From Verrucomicrobiales bacterium (GTDB taxonomy: Bacteria > Verrucomicrobiota > Verrucomicrobiia > Limisphaerales > JAFMIX01), in the NCBI GenBank assembly GCA_017853785.1, contig JAFMIX010000020.1, positions 1 through 15,345 of the forward strand: 15,345 nt of DNA. The letters are read 5' to 3'. The translations under genes were made by a program, and so were the position numbers. The notes below the pieces were generated by a model. That model made no database searches and was not told where the DNA came from. It was given only the letters and a program-made list of their open reading frames with translations. Shown here piece by piece: positions 1 through 6,294 of this stretch; within the stretch, counting starts at the first letter, position 1, and each line of letters begins with the position of its first letter.

Positions 1-929
1 AGGTGCAGATCAAAAAAGCCTCGCTCAACCGCGCCCGCGTGGACTACTCCCGCTGCACCATCTACGCCCCGGTGGATGGCATCGTCATTGACCGCAAAGT
101 GGATGTCGGCCAGACCGTCGCCGCCAGCATGAGTGCGCCCGTCCTGTTCCAGATCGCCAACGACCTTACCCAGATGCAGATCAATGCGAGCGTCGCCGAA
201 GCCGACATCGGCGCCATCGCCGAGGGCCACGCCGTGACCTTCACCGTGGACGCCTTCCCCAACCGCACCTTCAAAGGCCGGCTCACCCAGATCCGCAATT
301 CTCCCACCACCGTCCAGAACGTCGTCACCTACGACGCCATCATCTCCGTCACCAATGCCGACCTCAAACTCAAGCCCGGCATGACCGCCACCGTCGCCGT
401 CATCACCGCCCAGGCGACCGGCTCGTTGAGCCTGCGCAACGCCGCCTTCCGCTTCAAACCTAGCGACGCCATCACGAACCTCATCCTCGTCGCGACCGCC
501 CCAACCAACGCTACCAACCCGTCCGCAGCCGCCCCCGCACTGACCGGCGATGAACCGCCCGAAGTCCTTCAAAAACGCGCCGCCGAGATGCGCGAACGCG
601 GTGAAGAAATTCCCGCCGCCATCCGGGACAAACTGCGCAGCTACTACCAGAGCGGCGGCTTCCGAGGCGAAGGTGGCGAAAACCGCCCCCGCAGCCTCAC
701 CAGCAATGCCCCCGGCACCCGCACCGTCTACCGGCTCGTCGTCCAAGACGGACACGAAAAACTCGAGCGCGTCGCCGTCAAGACCGGCATCAACGACGGT
801 ACCGCCACCGAAATCATTTCCGGCCTGAACGAAGGCGACCAGGTTGTCACCCCCGTCACCACCCCCAACGCGCCCGCCGCCGCGCCCGGCAGCAACCCGT
901 TCGGCGGCGGCATGATACCACGCCGCTGA
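1..929 (+). CDS. MacA/HlyD-family periplasmic adaptor subunit, 5' end outside window
   Basis: This is the C-terminal 308 residues of a membrane-fusion adaptor; the frame is open to the window edge, so the GTG at base 3 is probably internal. Adaptors of this family link an inner-membrane ABC or RND pump to an outer-membrane channel. Visible in order are the second half of the lipoyl-like domain (YAPVDGIV, then VDVGQTV), a beta-barrel (about residues 50-135, with LKPGMTATV near its end) and a membrane-proximal domain beginning LRNAAFRFKP. That last domain is interrupted by a roughly 70-residue Ala/Pro-rich then charged segment (about 165-235) before resuming at TVYRLVVQDG and ending GLNEGDQVV. 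The tail is Gly-rich (PFGGGM). The ATPase gene begins 2 bases after the stop, so the two are surely co-transcribed. Family is clear; the transported substrate cannot be read from the sequence. Confidence 0.9.
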   Translation, partial: VQIKKASLNRARVDYSRCTIYAPVDGIVIDRKVDVGQTVAASMSAPVLFQIANDLTQMQINASVAEADIGAIAEGHAVTFTVDAFPNRTFKGRLTQIRNSPTTVQNVVTYDAIISVTNADLKLKPGMTATVAVITAQATGSLSLRNAAFRFKPSDAITNLILVATAPTNATNPSAAAPALTGDEPPEVLQKRAAEMRERGEEIPAAIRDKLRSYYQSGGFRGEGGENRPRSLTSNAPGTRTVYRLVVQDGHEKLERVAVKTGINDGTATEIISGLNEGDQVVTPVTTPNAPAAAPGSNPFGGGMIPRR

Positions 930-931
930 CG

Positions 932-1690
932 ATGAAACCCGTCATCGAACTTTCGGAAATCCACAAGACCTACCACACCGGCGCCGTGGCCGTGCGCGCC
1001 GTGCGCGGCGTCTCCTTGGCCATCCTGCCCGGGGAATTCGTCGCCCTCATGGGTGCCAGCGGCTCCGGCAAGTCCACCCTCATGAATCTCCTCGGCTGCC
1101 TCGATCGCCCGACCGCCGGCAAATACCTGCTCGATGGCATCGACGTCTCGCGATTGGATCGGAATCAACTCGCCGACATCCGCAACCGGAAACTCGGCTT
1201 TGTCTTCCAAGGCTTCAACCTCCTCGCCCGCACCTCCGCCGTGGACAACGTGGAATTGCCCCTGCTCTACCAGCGCAACGGCCACACCCGACACACCCGG
1301 CACGAACGCGCGCTCCAATCCCTCGCCACCGTTGGCCTCGCCGCCCGGGCCGACCACCACCCCAACCAGCTTTCCGGCGGCCAGCAGCAACGCGTGGCCA
1401 TCGCCCGCGCGCTCGTCAACCAGCCCACGCTCCTGCTCGCCGACGAACCCACCGGCAACCTCGACAGCCAGACCAGCATCGAGATCATGGGCGTCTTTCA
1501 GAAGCTGAACGACGCCGGCATCACCATCGTCATGGTCACCCACGAACTCGACATCGCCAGCTACACCAAGCGCAACATCATCCTCCGCGACGGCGTAGTG
1601 TTGGACGACAAGCCGGTGGCGAAACGATTGGACGCCGCCAAGGAACTCGCAAAGCTCAAGGAAGCGCATGCGGAGGTGAAACTCGCCTGA
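932..1690 (+). CDS. MacB/LolD-type ABC transporter ATP-binding protein
   Basis: A 252-residue ABC ATPase that should power the permease encoded at 2116-3324. All catalytic motifs are intact: Walker A GASGSGKST at residues 41-49, a Q-loop in FVFQGFNLL near 90, the signature LSGGQQQR at 147-154, Walker B LLLADEP with D171 and E172, and the switch histidine H204 in VTHE. The phrase ADEPTGNLD and the overall length fit the MacB/LolD/FtsE branch, in which ATPase and FtsX-type permease are separate chains. The C-terminus carries a short Lys/Ala/Glu-rich helix. Its start follows the adaptor stop by 2 bases and there is no convincing Shine-Dalgarno sequence, which suggests translational coupling. The usual next gene, the permease, is displaced 425 bases downstream by the four-helix-bundle cassette. 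Efflux is more likely than lipoprotein sorting because an adaptor gene is present. Confidence 0.95.
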   Translation: MKPVIELSEIHKTYHTGAVAVRAVRGVSLAILPGEFVALMGASGSGKSTLMNLLGCLDRPTAGKYLLDGIDVSRLDRNQLADIRNRKLGFVFQGFNLLARTSAVDNVELPLLYQRNGHTRHTRHERALQSLATVGLAARADHHPNQLSGGQQQRVAIARALVNQPTLLLADEPTGNLDSQTSIEIMGVFQKLNDAGITIVMVTHELDIASYTKRNIILRDGVVLDDKPVAKRLDAAKELAKLKEAHAEVKLA

Positions 1691-1693
1691 AAC

Positions 1694-1725
1694 GAATGAA
1701 GAAGTAAGAATGAAGAATGAAGAAA
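1694..1725 (+). repeat. Left arm of inverted heptanucleotide repeat array
   Basis: This purine-rich array is built from the 7-bp unit AATGAAG, with one imperfect copy near 1701-1707. Bases 1706-1725 (AAGAATGAAGAATGAAGAAA) are a perfect 20-bp inverted match to 2077-2096. The arm starts four bases after the ATPase stop codon. It contains the ATG and first five codons (M-K-N-E-E) of the four-helix-bundle gene, so the repeat supplies both the translation start and the purine-rich stretch in front of it. Confidence 0.9.
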
Positions 1726-2072
1726 CAGATTTGCTGCCGCGCACCAAGTTGTTCGCCCGTCGGATGATCAAAATATATTGCAGCCTTTCCAAGTCAGACA
1801 CCGTCGCCCAGGTACTGGGCAAGCAAGTGCTGCGGTCGGGGACTTCAATAGGCGCCAATTACCGTGAAGCCAACCGCGCCAGTTCCAAGGCCGAGTTCAT
1901 CGCCAAAATGGGCGACTGCTTGAAAGAAGCTGATGAAACTTTGTATTGGCTGGAACTGTTGTCGGAAGAAGGCGTGCTTCCGCCCGCAAAGATGCAGCCA
2001 CTTATCACCGAGTCCAACGAACTCGTCGCCATTTTTGCCACCATCCTGAAAACTGCGCGAGGCCACGAATGA
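1710..2072 (+). CDS. Four-helix-bundle protein (23S rRNA intervening-sequence protein / S23 family)
   Basis: A 120-residue, mostly helical protein of the family first found encoded in intervening sequences of 23S rRNA and related to the accessory Avd proteins of diversity-generating retroelements. The diagnostic core is present: VLRSGTSIGANYREA (about residues 41-55), SSKAEFIAKM (58-67), then KEADETLYWLELL (about 72-84). Length is normal for the family and the frame is intact. Family members form oligomers and some bind nucleic acid, but the cellular role of stand-alone copies is unknown. Here the gene is not in an rRNA gene and no reverse transcriptase is nearby; it lies between the ATPase and permease of an exporter. 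Its first codons come from the flanking repeat, and its GC content is visibly below its neighbours. A job in efflux is unlikely; insertion of a cassette explains the position better. Confidence 0.92.
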   Translation: MKNEETDLLPRTKLFARRMIKIYCSLSKSDTVAQVLGKQVLRSGTSIGANYREANRASSKAEFIAKMGDCLKEADETLYWLELLSEEGVLPPAKMQPLITESNELVAIFATILKTARGHE

Positions 2073-2076
2073 AAAA

Positions 2077-2109
2077 TTTCTTCATTCTTCATTCTTCATT
2101 CTTCATTTC
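2077..2109 (+). repeat. Right arm of inverted heptanucleotide repeat array
   Basis: This pyrimidine-rich array holds four near-perfect copies of TTCATTC and begins four bases after the four-helix-bundle stop codon. Bases 2077-2096 are the exact reverse complement of 1706-1725. It has more units than the left arm and ends 6 bases before the permease ATG. It therefore fills the place where the permease ribosome-binding site would normally lie and offers no purine-rich sequence of its own. Confidence 0.9.
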
Positions 2110-2115
2110 CCTGCG

Positions 2116-3324
2116 ATGAGACTCTTCGCCACCATCCGCCTGGCCATTCGCGCGTTGCGCCGCAACAAAATGCGTTCGCTCCTCACCATGCTCGGCATCA
2201 TCATCGGCGTCGGCTCCGTCATCGCCGCCGTCAGCATCACCAGTGGCGCGACCAAGCAGGTGGAGGACCGTGTCGCCGGTCTTGGCCAGAATGTCATCAT
2301 CGTGTATTCCGGCAGCTTCACCACCGGCGGTTCGCGCAGTGGCTGGGGCGCGGCCCCGACGCTCACCGTGGCGGACGCCGAGGCCATCCGCAATGAAGTC
2401 GCCGACGTCGTCGCCGTGAGCCCCGAGCTGCGTGACCGCATGACCGTGCAGGCCAACGGCCTTAACTGGCGCTCCGCCGTCTACGGCGAGGGCGCGGACT
2501 TCCCCCAGATCCGCAACTGGAATCTCAGCGCCGGCGCCATGTTCACTGAGAGCGACGTCCGCCGCGTGAGCAAGGTGGCGTTGATCGGCCAGACCGTGGT
2601 GGACCAGTTGTTTCCCGATTCCGACCCCATCGGGCAGACGTTGCGTGTGCGCGACATCCCCTTCAAGATCGTGGGGGTGCTCGAACCGAAAGGCTTCAAT
2701 CTTTTCGGCGCCGACCAGGACGACGCCGTGATCATTCCCTACACTAGCCACATGAGGCGCGTGACGCGCTCGACGTTTGTCAGTTCCATCCTCGTGCAGG
2801 CCGCCAGCGCGCGCGCGAGCACGCAGGTCGCGGCGGACATCATTTCGCTGATGACCTTGCGCCGCCGCAGCGCCGAACCGGATTTCACCGTGCGCACCCA
2901 AGTGGAGCTCGCGCAGATGGCCACCGCCACCTCCAAAACCATGTCCCTGCTGCTCGGCGTCATCGCCAGCGTCTCGCTCATCGTCGGCGGCATCGGCATC
3001 ATGAACATCATGCTCGTGAGCGTCACTGAGCGCACCCGCGAGATCGGCATCCGCATGGCCGTGGGCGCGCACGCCCGGGACATCCTCGTGCAATTCCTCG
3101 TCGAGGCCGTCACGTTGAGCGCCATCGGCGGATTATTCGGCATCGGCTTGGGGATGATTGCGGCGATGCTGACCGCGCATTTCACCGGCTGGCCCATCCT
3201 GACGCCCGTCGCCTGGATTTTCATCGCATCTTTCTCAAGCGCGGTGGTCGGCATCATCTCGGGATTTTATCCGGCGTGGAAGGCCTCGCGGCTCGACCCC
3301 ATCGAAGCACTGCGCTACGAATGA
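2116..3324 (+). CDS. MacB-type FtsX-family ABC permease
   Basis: A 402-residue inner-membrane permease, the partner of the ATPase at 932-1690. Layout is typical: a short cytoplasmic start with RALRRNKMRSLLTMLGIIIGV leading into the first membrane segment (about residues 20-42), a large periplasmic MacB_PCD domain (about 45-270), then the FtsX domain with three membrane segments (about 278-300, 325-350, 360-385). It ends with FYPAWKASRLDPIEALRYE, the family's hallmark tail. The frame is complete. ATG 2116 is chosen because it lies just ahead of the conserved basic N-terminus, although only pyrimidine-rich repeat sequence precedes it. With the upstream adaptor this makes a MacAB-like tripartite exporter; no outer-membrane TolC-type gene is visible, so that part must be encoded elsewhere or before the window. 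Confidence 0.95.
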   Translation: MRLFATIRLAIRALRRNKMRSLLTMLGIIIGVGSVIAAVSITSGATKQVEDRVAGLGQNVIIVYSGSFTTGGSRSGWGAAPTLTVADAEAIRNEVADVVAVSPELRDRMTVQANGLNWRSAVYGEGADFPQIRNWNLSAGAMFTESDVRRVSKVALIGQTVVDQLFPDSDPIGQTLRVRDIPFKIVGVLEPKGFNLFGADQDDAVIIPYTSHMRRVTRSTFVSSILVQAASARASTQVAADIISLMTLRRRSAEPDFTVRTQVELAQMATATSKTMSLLLGVIASVSLIVGGIGIMNIMLVSVTERTREIGIRMAVGAHARDILVQFLVEAVTLSAIGGLFGIGLGMIAAMLTAHFTGWPILTPVAWIFIASFSSAVVGIISGFYPAWKASRLDPIEALRYE

Positions 3325-3335
3325 CCTTTCAGTCC

Positions 3336-4391
3336 ATGAACGCGGAACTTCTCCCCACGCACACGAAGGCCCTGTTCGCCGCCGCCGTGCACCGCGCCGC
3401 AGCGTTGCTCCGCGCCGGTGAAGTCGTCGCCCTGCCAACCGAAACCGTCTATGGCCTCGCTGCCAACGCACTGGACGCCACCGCTGTTGCGAAGATTTAC
3501 GAAATCAAAGGCCGTCCTGCCCACAACCCCATCATCGTCCACGTCGCCGACACCGCGCTGGCGCAGCGTTGCGCCGCAGTATGGCCGCCAGTCGCGGATT
3601 CACTCGCGCACACCTTCTGGCCCGGCCCGCTCACCCTCGTGCTCCCCCGCGCGAAAATCATCCCCGACCTCGTCACCGCCGGTGGCGAGACGGTAGGCGT
3701 ACGCTGGCCGAGTCATCCGTTCATGCAGGCGGTCATCGGCGAATGTGGTTTTCCCCTCGCCGCGCCCAGCGCGAATCCTTCCAACCAGATTTCGCCCACG
3801 AACGCCGGGCACGTCCTGCAACATCTCGCCAGAAAAATCCCGCTGGTCGTGGACGGCGGCCAGTCGCAAGTCGGCATCGAGAGTACCGTGCTTGATCTCA
3901 CCGCGCAGCCGCCGCGTGTCCTGCGGCCCGGGATGATCTCCGAAGAAGCTTTGGTGGCGGTCATTGGAGAGTGCGGACCGCACAGAGCCCTGCACGGAGC
4001 AGAAACCGGCTCTTCGGAAGCCCTGCGCAGTCCCGGCCTGCTGGAGAAACATTATTCGCCAAAGGCCAAACTGCTGCTGCTGCATTGGCGCAATAACACC
4101 GACCTGCGGAGGCAATTATCCAACCACAATAGTTCATCAGACCGCACCCACATCATCGCCCACACCCACATTCCCGCTGCCACCGATTTTGCCGGCGTGA
4201 GCGTGATTCCGCACGACGCCGAAGCGTTCGCCCGCGCGCTCTACGCGGAACTGCACCGCTGCGACGCTGCCGGCGCAGAACTCATCGTCGTCGAGGCCCT
4301 GCCCGCGACCGCCGCGTGGCGGGCCATTGCCGACCGGCTGCACCGCGCGGCGGCCTCGACCCCGAAATCAGCAATCCGCCCAACCCCTTGA
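3336..4391 (+). CDS. sua5: L-threonylcarbamoyladenylate synthase, Sua5/YrdC family
   Basis: This 351-residue enzyme makes threonylcarbamoyl-AMP from threonine, bicarbonate and ATP, the first step of t6A modification at position 37 of ANN-decoding tRNAs. The YrdC core is shown by ALPTETVYGLAANA (about 32-45), the nucleotide-contacting K58-G-R60, HNPIIVHV, and the S145-A-N147 motif. The linker S232-PGLLEKHYSP leads into a C-terminal Sua5 domain (about 245-345), which marks the long Sua5 type rather than short TsaC. An upstream in-frame ATG at 3321 overlaps the permease stop (ATGA) and would add five residues; I prefer 3336 because MNAELLPTH fits how family members begin, but coupled starting at 3321 is possible. 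The gene closely follows the permease, so it is probably read from the same message although its housekeeping job is unrelated to efflux. Confidence 0.93.
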   Translation: MNAELLPTHTKALFAAAVHRAAALLRAGEVVALPTETVYGLAANALDATAVAKIYEIKGRPAHNPIIVHVADTALAQRCAAVWPPVADSLAHTFWPGPLTLVLPRAKIIPDLVTAGGETVGVRWPSHPFMQAVIGECGFPLAAPSANPSNQISPTNAGHVLQHLARKIPLVVDGGQSQVGIESTVLDLTAQPPRVLRPGMISEEALVAVIGECGPHRALHGAETGSSEALRSPGLLEKHYSPKAKLLLLHWRNNTDLRRQLSNHNSSSDRTHIIAHTHIPAATDFAGVSVIPHDAEAFARALYAELHRCDAAGAELIVVEALPATAAWRAIADRLHRAAASTPKSAIRPTP

Positions 4392-4510
4392 CCGGCGGCG
4401 CTCTGGAGGCAGCTGTCTCTCGGCCGTTGCAATGCGTGAAAAGGCTTTACATTTTTTTGCCGGCACCGATGGTTGTGCCGATACAGTCAACGGCACAACT
4501 CCTTCCTACT

Positions 4511-5473
4511 ATGTGGTATTACGCCAAAAACGGTGAGCAGCGCGGCCCGGTGACGGACGCAGATTTTCAAACTCTTTACCAAACCCGAACCATCAACGCA
4601 GAAACATTGGTCTGGCGGGAGGGCATGGCCAACTGGCAACCTTACGGGGAACTCTTCCCCGGTGCCGGCGCGAGAACCGCCCCCGCCCCGTTCGCCGCCA
4701 CGCCAGTCGCCGCCAGCTGGGCAACCGAGGCGCAGGTGCGGGAACGGGATTACGAACACGAGATCGGCCATTACTTCGGCCAATCTTGGGACTTGTTCAA
4801 GTCCGACGCCGGCAGGCTCCTCGGGGTCACCGCACTGTTCGGCCTGTGCTTTCTGGTGGTGAACGGGATTCCCTATCTTAGCTCGATCACCGGATTGGTC
4901 TTTAACGGACCGCTGCTGGGCGGCTTGTTCCTGTATTATCTAAAAAAAGTGCGCGGCCAAAACGCCGCTGTCGGCGATGCTTTCAGCGGGTTCAGCGACC
5001 GCTTCGGCCAGTTATTGCTGGGCTACCTCATCCCCAGCCTGCTTGCCGGACTGGCGATAATCCCGGCGGTGATCATGGCGGTCTTGGTAGTGGTCGCCGG
5101 AGCGGTCAGGCAAGACGCTCACACCGGCGACCCTCTCGGCAACCTCGCCATGAGCGTGCCGCTGCTGATTTGCGGCGTCCTCGCCGTTGCGGGCATCTGC
5201 GTGATGATCTATCTGCAATACTGCTGGATGTTCACGTTGTGGTTGGTGGCGGATAAAAACATGAGCTTTTGGCCGGCGATGAGTTTGAGCCGCGCGGTGG
5301 TGCGGAAACACTGGTGGCAAACCCTGCTGCTGGGAATCGTCTCCGGCCTGGTGGCGCTCGCCGGGTTGCTGTTATGCGGGGTCGGCCTCCTAGTCGCCGC
5401 ACCGGTGGCGGTAGCCATGTGGGCTTACGCCTACGAACGCTTGTTCGGCGATCTGCAACCAACAGCGGATTGA
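4511..5473 (+). CDS. GYF_2-domain polytopic membrane protein
   Basis: This 320-residue protein has an N-terminal GYF_2 domain (MWYYAKNGEQRGPV, then LVWREGMANWQPYGEL, about residues 1-55), an Ala/Pro linker (about 56-75) and a membrane domain of roughly five or six segments. Hydrophobic stretches lie near 103-125, 132-148, 172-200, 214-246 and 272-305, the longer ones probably being hairpins. GYF_2 domains in bacteria are thought to be protein-interaction modules, often at the N-terminus of membrane proteins. The membrane part resembles DUF975/YciC-like families by pattern only. ATG 4511 is chosen because GYF_2 proteins typically start exactly at MWYY; an in-frame ATG at 4469 would add 14 unlikely residues. 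It follows sua5 by 119 bases and converges with the sod gene. Specific function unknown. Confidence 0.8.
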   Translation: MWYYAKNGEQRGPVTDADFQTLYQTRTINAETLVWREGMANWQPYGELFPGAGARTAPAPFAATPVAASWATEAQVRERDYEHEIGHYFGQSWDLFKSDAGRLLGVTALFGLCFLVVNGIPYLSSITGLVFNGPLLGGLFLYYLKKVRGQNAAVGDAFSGFSDRFGQLLLGYLIPSLLAGLAIIPAVIMAVLVVVAGAVRQDAHTGDPLGNLAMSVPLLICGVLAVAGICVMIYLQYCWMFTLWLVADKNMSFWPAMSLSRAVVRKHWWQTLLLGIVSGLVALAGLLLCGVGLLVAAPVAVAMWAYAYERLFGDLQPTAD

Positions 5474-5498
5474 GCGGCGGCCGATTGATCTCCGCACC

Positions 5499-5531
5499 GC
5501 TGTCAAACGCAATCCCTGCAGAACTGACAGC
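5499..5531. terminator. Weak hairpin between convergent genes
   Basis: GCTGTCA (5499-5505) and TGACAGC (5525-5531) form a perfect 7-bp stem with a 19-base loop in the 86-base gap between the convergent GYF_2 and sod genes. The position suits a shared terminator. The loop is long and there is no clear T-run on either strand, so this is only a suggestion. Confidence 0.3.
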
Positions 5532-5559
5532 AGCGTTTCTGAAGCGGCAGGCTGGTGAA

Positions 5560-6294
5560 TCAGCCCTTCAGCTTGGCGTGGCGCTCGGCGACGAAATCCC
5601 AGTTCACGACGTTCCACCACGCAGTGATGTAGTCGGCGCGCTTGTTCTGGTATTTGAGGTAGAAGGCGTGCTCCCAAACATCGAGGCCGAGCAGGACTTG
5701 CCGGCCCGCGCTCAACGGAGTGTCCTGGTTCGGCGTGGTTTCAATCTTCAACTCTTTTCCGGCGAGCGTGAGCCACGCCCAGCCGCTGCCGAATATCTTC
5801 GTGGCGGCCTCGGTGAACTGTTGCTTGAACAGGCTGGGCGCGCCGAAGCTCGCGGCGATGGCGGTGGCGAGTTCGCCCGACAGCGCACTGCCGCCGGGTT
5901 TCATCATCTGCCAGAAGAGCGTGTGGTTGTAGTGGCCGCCGCCGTGGTTGCGGACGGCAATGCGAGAGGATTCAGGAAGCGTGGAAAGATTTTTCAACAA
6001 GAACTCGATAGTCAATGGTCCGGCGACATCAAGACCAACCAAACCGGAAACCGCCTTGTTCAACCCCGCCACATAAGCCGCGTGATGCTTGTCGTGGTGA
6101 ATCGTCATCGTCTGGGCGTCGATGTGCGGCTCGAGCGCGTCAACGGCGTAAGGCAACGGCGGTAGCGTGAATGGCCCGCTGGCGGCAGGCGCGGTGGGCG
6201 CGGGCGGATTGCTTTGCGCGAACAGCGTCGGTGCGGCGGCAAGCGCAGTGCCGGCGAGGGCGGTGGTCTTCAGAGCTTGGCGGCGGGTGATCAT
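5560..6294 (-). CDS. sodA: Tat-exported superoxide dismutase, Mn-type
   Basis: This 244-residue enzyme converts superoxide to oxygen and hydrogen peroxide. The N-terminus is a twin-arginine signal (TRRQALK at residues 3-9, an Ala-rich hydrophobic stretch, cleavage likely at LFA/QS near 26), so the enzyme should act in the periplasm. A short Pro/Ala linker precedes the Fe/Mn-SOD fold. Metal ligands by alignment with E. coli SodA are H66 (MTIHHDKHH), H124 (HYNHTLFW), D205 and H209 (LDVWEHAFY). Glycines at GGGH and Q190 in PNQDTPL match manganese enzymes rather than iron ones, which carry the active-site Gln in the N-terminal half. The ATG overlaps the stop of the upstream DUF5069-type frame by four bases, implying coupled translation. 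A weak GAAAGAA lies just before the start. Confidence 0.95.
   Translation of the reverse strand: MITRRQALKTTALAGTALAAAPTLFAQSNPPAPTAPAASGPFTLPPLPYAVDALEPHIDAQTMTIHHDKHHAAYVAGLNKAVSGLVGLDVAGPLTIEFLLKNLSTLPESSRIAVRNHGGGHYNHTLFWQMMKPGGSALSGELATAIAASFGAPSLFKQQFTEAATKIFGSGWAWLTLAGKELKIETTPNQDTPLSAGRQVLLGLDVWEHAFYLKYQNKRADYITAWWNVVNWDFVAERHAKLKG

Larger units (their letters stand above)
1694..2109 (+). mobile_element. Putative repeat-bounded cassette carrying a four-helix-bundle gene
   Basis: This is the whole segment bounded by inverted arrays of the 7-bp unit AATGAAG (left) and its complement TTCATTC (right), with one gene between them. It separates an ATPase gene from its partner permease, genes normally adjacent. 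Hand counts on two 60-base lines of the inner gene give about 45-47% GC, clearly lower than the flanking efflux genes. No transposase, integrase or obvious target-site duplication is visible, so any movement would need factors in trans. Similar GAATGAAGAAT-type repeats around four-helix-bundle genes are, to my recollection, common in Verrucomicrobiota and related genomes. Calling it a mobile element is inference from position, repeats and base composition. Confidence 0.5.

Noticed and set aside
728..1858. Long minus-strand open frame of 376 codons opposite the adaptor and ATPase genes
   Set aside because: It lies antisense to two genes with intact family motifs and has low-complexity, Gly/Val/Asp-rich composition typical of the complement of GC-rich coding sequence.
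1694..2109. Diversity-generating retroelement
   Set aside because: The four-helix-bundle family includes Avd, but there is no reverse transcriptase, no template/variable repeat pair and no C-type-lectin target gene in the window.
1694..2109. CRISPR-like array from the short repeats
   Set aside because: The 7-bp units are contiguous with no unique spacers between them and no cas gene is present.
2089..3093. Minus-strand open frame of 334 codons opposite the permease gene
   Set aside because: It is His/Asp/Gly-rich shadow sequence over a permease with a complete and recognisable domain layout.
4427..4490. Possible promoter before the GYF_2 gene (TTGCAA, TTTACA and GATACA-like boxes)
   Set aside because: No pair of boxes has both good matches and a 16-18 base spacing, so a promoter here cannot be supported by eye.
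4469..4510. Upstream ATG that would extend the GYF_2 protein by 14 residues
   Set aside because: GYF_2 proteins begin at MWYY with little before it, and the added residues look like untranslated sequence.
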